From contig JAGBJG010000009.1 in assembly GCA_017934595.1 (NCBI GenBank), forward strand, positions 64,839 through 128,838: a DNA stretch of 64,000 nucleotides, in the 5' to 3' direction. A program made the translations under genes and the position numbers. The notes under the pieces were generated by a model. It was not told the origin of the DNA, did not search any database, and worked only from the letters and a program-made list of their open reading frames with translations. The DNA is from Bacilli bacterium. GTDB lineage: Bacteria > Bacillota_I > Bacilli_A > RF39 > UBA660. Of the stretch, positions 61,864-64,000 are shown piece after piece (position 1 is the first letter of the stretch; every line of letters begins with the position of its first letter).

Positions 61864-61888
61864 TGCTATAATTAATATAGGTGATTTT
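61864..61888 (+). promoter_or_regulatory. Extended -10 promoter of nifJ
   Basis: TGCTATAAT (61864-61872) followed by exactly 16 bases with AGGTGAT before ATG 61889. Confidence 0.65.
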
Positions 61889-64000
61889 ATGAAAAAAGTA
61901 ACAGTTGATGGTAATGAAGCCGTAGCTAAAATATCATATTTATTTACAGAAGTTGCAGGAATATATCCGATAACTCCATCTAGTCCTATGGCAGCTCATA
62001 TAGACGAATGGTCAAATGCGGGAGAATTAAATTTATTCAATGACCAAGTTAAAGTAGTTGAAATGCAAAGTGAAGCAGGTGCAGCAGGGTTAGTACATGG
62101 TTCACTTAATGCAGGATTATTAACTAGTACATATACAGCTAGTCAAGGATTATTACTTATGATACCTAATATGTATAAAATAGCAGGTGAGATGCTTCCT
62201 TGTGTCATGAATGTTGCTGCACGTAGTTTGTCTACACATGCATTATCTATATTTGGTGATCATCAAGATGTATATGCATGTAGATCTACTGGATTTTGTA
62301 TGTTAGCTTCTTCTTCAGTAGCTGATGCACCTAATATGGCCGCAGTAGCCCATCTATCAGCTATTAAAGCTAGTCTACCTTTTATGCATTTCTTTGATGG
62401 TTTTAGAACTTCTCATGAGATAGATAAAATAAATCTATTAGAAGCTTCTGATTTAAAACCACTATTAGATAAAGATGCTTTAAAGAAATTTAGGGATAGA
62501 GCTTTAAATCCAGCTAAACCTTATACTATTGGTACAGCTCAAAATGATGATGTATATTTCCAAAATACTGAAGCTAGAAATAAATATTATGATGAAGCAG
62601 TTAATATAGTAGAAGACTATATGAATAAAATAAATAAAATAACGGGTATGAATTATAAGCCATTTAATTATTATGGTTCAGAAAAAGCTACAAAAGTTAT
62701 AGTAGCTATGGGATCAGTTTGTGAAACAATTAAAGAAGTAATAGATTATTTAAATGAAGATATTGGTTTAGTAGAAGTACATTTATATAGACCATTCTCA
62801 GCTAAACATTTACTTAATGTATTACCTAAAACAGTTAAAAAAGTTGCGGTATTAGATAGAACTAAAGAAGCTGGTTCTAATGGTGAACCATTATACTTAG
62901 ATGTTAAAAATGTATTATCTGATATAGAAGTAGTAGGTGGAAGATATGGACTATCTTCTAAAGATACTACTCCTGGTGATATCTATGCTGTATATAAAAT
63001 GTTAGATAAACCAGTTAATGATTTCACTATTGGTATAAAAGATGATATAACTAATAAGAGCTTAGATAGAGTAGAATTAAATACATCTACATCAGATGAG
63101 ATATTAATTTATGGATATGGTTCAGATGGTATGGTATCCGCATCTAAATCATTTATCAAGTTAGTAGGTAATTTAACAGATAAATATGTACAAGGATATT
63201 TCCAATATGATTCTAAAAAATCAGGTGGAGTTACTAAATGTCATTTAAGATTTAATGATAATATAATTAGATCTACATATTATGTTAATTCACCTAGTTT
63301 AATAGTTATTACTAAAGATGTATATTTATCTAAATTTGAAACATTATCAAATATAAAAGAAAATGGTACAGTAATAATTAATACTACATTAGATAAAGAT
63401 GAAATATTAAGTTATATACCATCTAATGATTTAAAAATATTAAAAGATAAGAAAGTTAAATTATATATAATTGACGCGAATAAAGTATCTAATGAAATCG
63501 GATTAGGTAATAAGATTAGTACTATTATGGAAAGTGTTATTGTTAAAATATCTAACTTAGTTCCTTATGAAAAAGCCAAAGAAGAAATGAAAGAATACGC
63601 CCATAAAAGATACTTTAAGAAAGGTGAAGAAGTAGTTAAAGCTAACTATAAAGCTATTGATGATGGCGCTAATTACTTAGAAGAAGTTAATTATGATGAC
63701 GCGATTGAAATAATTTATGATGATAATACTGAATATAATACTATTGAAAAGATTAACAAGAGATTAGGTGATACACTTCCTACATCTGCTTTTAATCCAA
63801 ATGGTATAACAGAATCAGCTTTAGCGTTAAAAGAAAAAAGAAATATAAGTGATGTAATTCCTAGATATACTAATATTAATTGTATAACTTGTGGAATGTG
63901 TTCACTATATTGCCCACATGGTGTTATAAGAAGTTATGAATTAACAGAAGAAGAATATAATAAAGCACCTGAAAATGTAAAAGCTAGATGTGTTAAAATG
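61889..64000 (+). CDS. nifJ: Pyruvate:ferredoxin (flavodoxin) oxidoreductase, N-terminal part
   Basis: The gene runs off the right edge; 704 codons are visible. The N-terminus KKVTVDGNEAVAKISYLFTE and YPITPSSPMA is the PFOR domain I start. FFDGFRTSHEID and the domain II/III order follow, and the visible end enters the 2[4Fe-4S] ferredoxin domain (NCITCGMCSLYCPHG). The enzyme oxidises pyruvate to acetyl-CoA and reduces ferredoxin, typical of anaerobes. It is a monocistronic promoter unit as far as visible. Confidence 0.95.
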   Translation, partial: MKKVTVDGNEAVAKISYLFTEVAGIYPITPSSPMAAHIDEWSNAGELNLFNDQVKVVEMQSEAGAAGLVHGSLNAGLLTSTYTASQGLLLMIPNMYKIAGEMLPCVMNVAARSLSTHALSIFGDHQDVYACRSTGFCMLASSSVADAPNMAAVAHLSAIKASLPFMHFFDGFRTSHEIDKINLLEASDLKPLLDKDALKKFRDRALNPAKPYTIGTAQNDDVYFQNTEARNKYYDEAVNIVEDYMNKINKITGMNYKPFNYYGSEKATKVIVAMGSVCETIKEVIDYLNEDIGLVEVHLYRPFSAKHLLNVLPKTVKKVAVLDRTKEAGSNGEPLYLDVKNVLSDIEVVGGRYGLSSKDTTPGDIYAVYKMLDKPVNDFTIGIKDDITNKSLDRVELNTSTSDEILIYGYGSDGMVSASKSFIKLVGNLTDKYVQGYFQYDSKKSGGVTKCHLRFNDNIIRSTYYVNSPSLIVITKDVYLSKFETLSNIKENGTVIINTTLDKDEILSYIPSNDLKILKDKKVKLYIIDANKVSNEIGLGNKISTIMESVIVKISNLVPYEKAKEEMKEYAHKRYFKKGEEVVKANYKAIDDGANYLEEVNYDDAIEIIYDDNTEYNTIEKINKRLGDTLPTSAFNPNGITESALALKEKRNISDVIPRYTNINCITCGMCSLYCPHGVIRSYELTEEEYNKAPENVKARCVKM

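Noticed and set aside
1-64000. Alternative genetic code (UGA as Trp), considered because of the AT-richness.
   Set aside because: TGA ends clear genes (for example at 3187-3189 and 1177-1179), and conserved Trp positions are TGG.

Overview
The window is AT-rich (roughly a quarter G+C by eye, not counted), uses TGA as a stop and TGG for Trp, and carries Bacillota-type housekeeping blocks (fmt, ruvA/ruvB, recG, rny, lon, a paired M16 peptidase locus, secG, rlmN-prpC-prkC-rsgA-rpe) plus a pyruvate:ferredoxin oxidoreductase. This suggests an anaerobic low-GC Bacillota, probably a gut Bacilli/Erysipelotrichia-like lineage. The genus cannot be read from the sequence. I see no rRNA, tRNA, CRISPR array, integrase or transposase.

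Layout. 1-7.5 kb: core genes (priA end, fmt, two membrane proteins, ruvA, a HAD nucleotidase, ruvB, recG, a phosphatase), with candidate small RNAs at 4.2-4.5 and 7.5 kb. 7.7-17.8 kb: an accessory stretch with a kinase-like phosphotransferase, small paralogous proteins, an anchored D,D-carboxypeptidase, a DUF2779 nuclease, a short FtsK-like pump, and a duplicated unknown gene flanking an ASCH protein. 17.9-39.4 kb: a dense genome-defence and toxin island. It holds a C5-methyltransferase/MORC-ATPase/Z1/DUF4420 restriction-like operon; a MazG-like/HNH/DUF2075/DpnII-like operon; an operator-controlled small-protein/Fic operon; a DarT-NADAR toxin-antitoxin pair; two further PD-(D/E)XK proteins; a kinase-like plus ART-like pair; and HigB with a HigA-ImmA fusion. 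39.5-43.8 kb: a P-type ATPase and RNase Y. 43.8-46.1 kb: a DinD gene behind three helically phased repeats, an unlisted 57-residue Tyr-rich gene, a dead NodB-like protein, and a locus that looks like a type I toxin-antitoxin system. 46.1-59 kb: U32 peptidase, Lon, YmfF/YmfH-like M16 pair, SecG, RlmN, PrpC, PrkC, RsgA and Rpe. 59-64 kb: two surface proteins separated by a duplicated rpe-end/terminator/promoter block, then the start of PFOR.

Gene expression here is very compact. A terminator T-tract is often followed within about 5-40 bases by an extended -10 (TGnTATAAT), and in seven cases the TATAAT box lies exactly 16 bases before ATG, with AGGTGAT-type ribosome binding sites. Transcripts would then begin at or within the Shine-Dalgarno sequence.

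The most novel-looking items are: (1) the 45.7-46.05 kb convergent toxin/antisense locus encoding a 27-residue one-helix peptide with a sequestered ribosome binding site; (2) the Fic operon, driven by a consensus promoter with one palindrome filling its spacer and a second upstream; (3) the kinase-like/ART-like pair; (4) the MazG-HNH-DUF2075-REase operon; and (5) several promoter-hairpin-terminator units that look like unannotated small RNAs.
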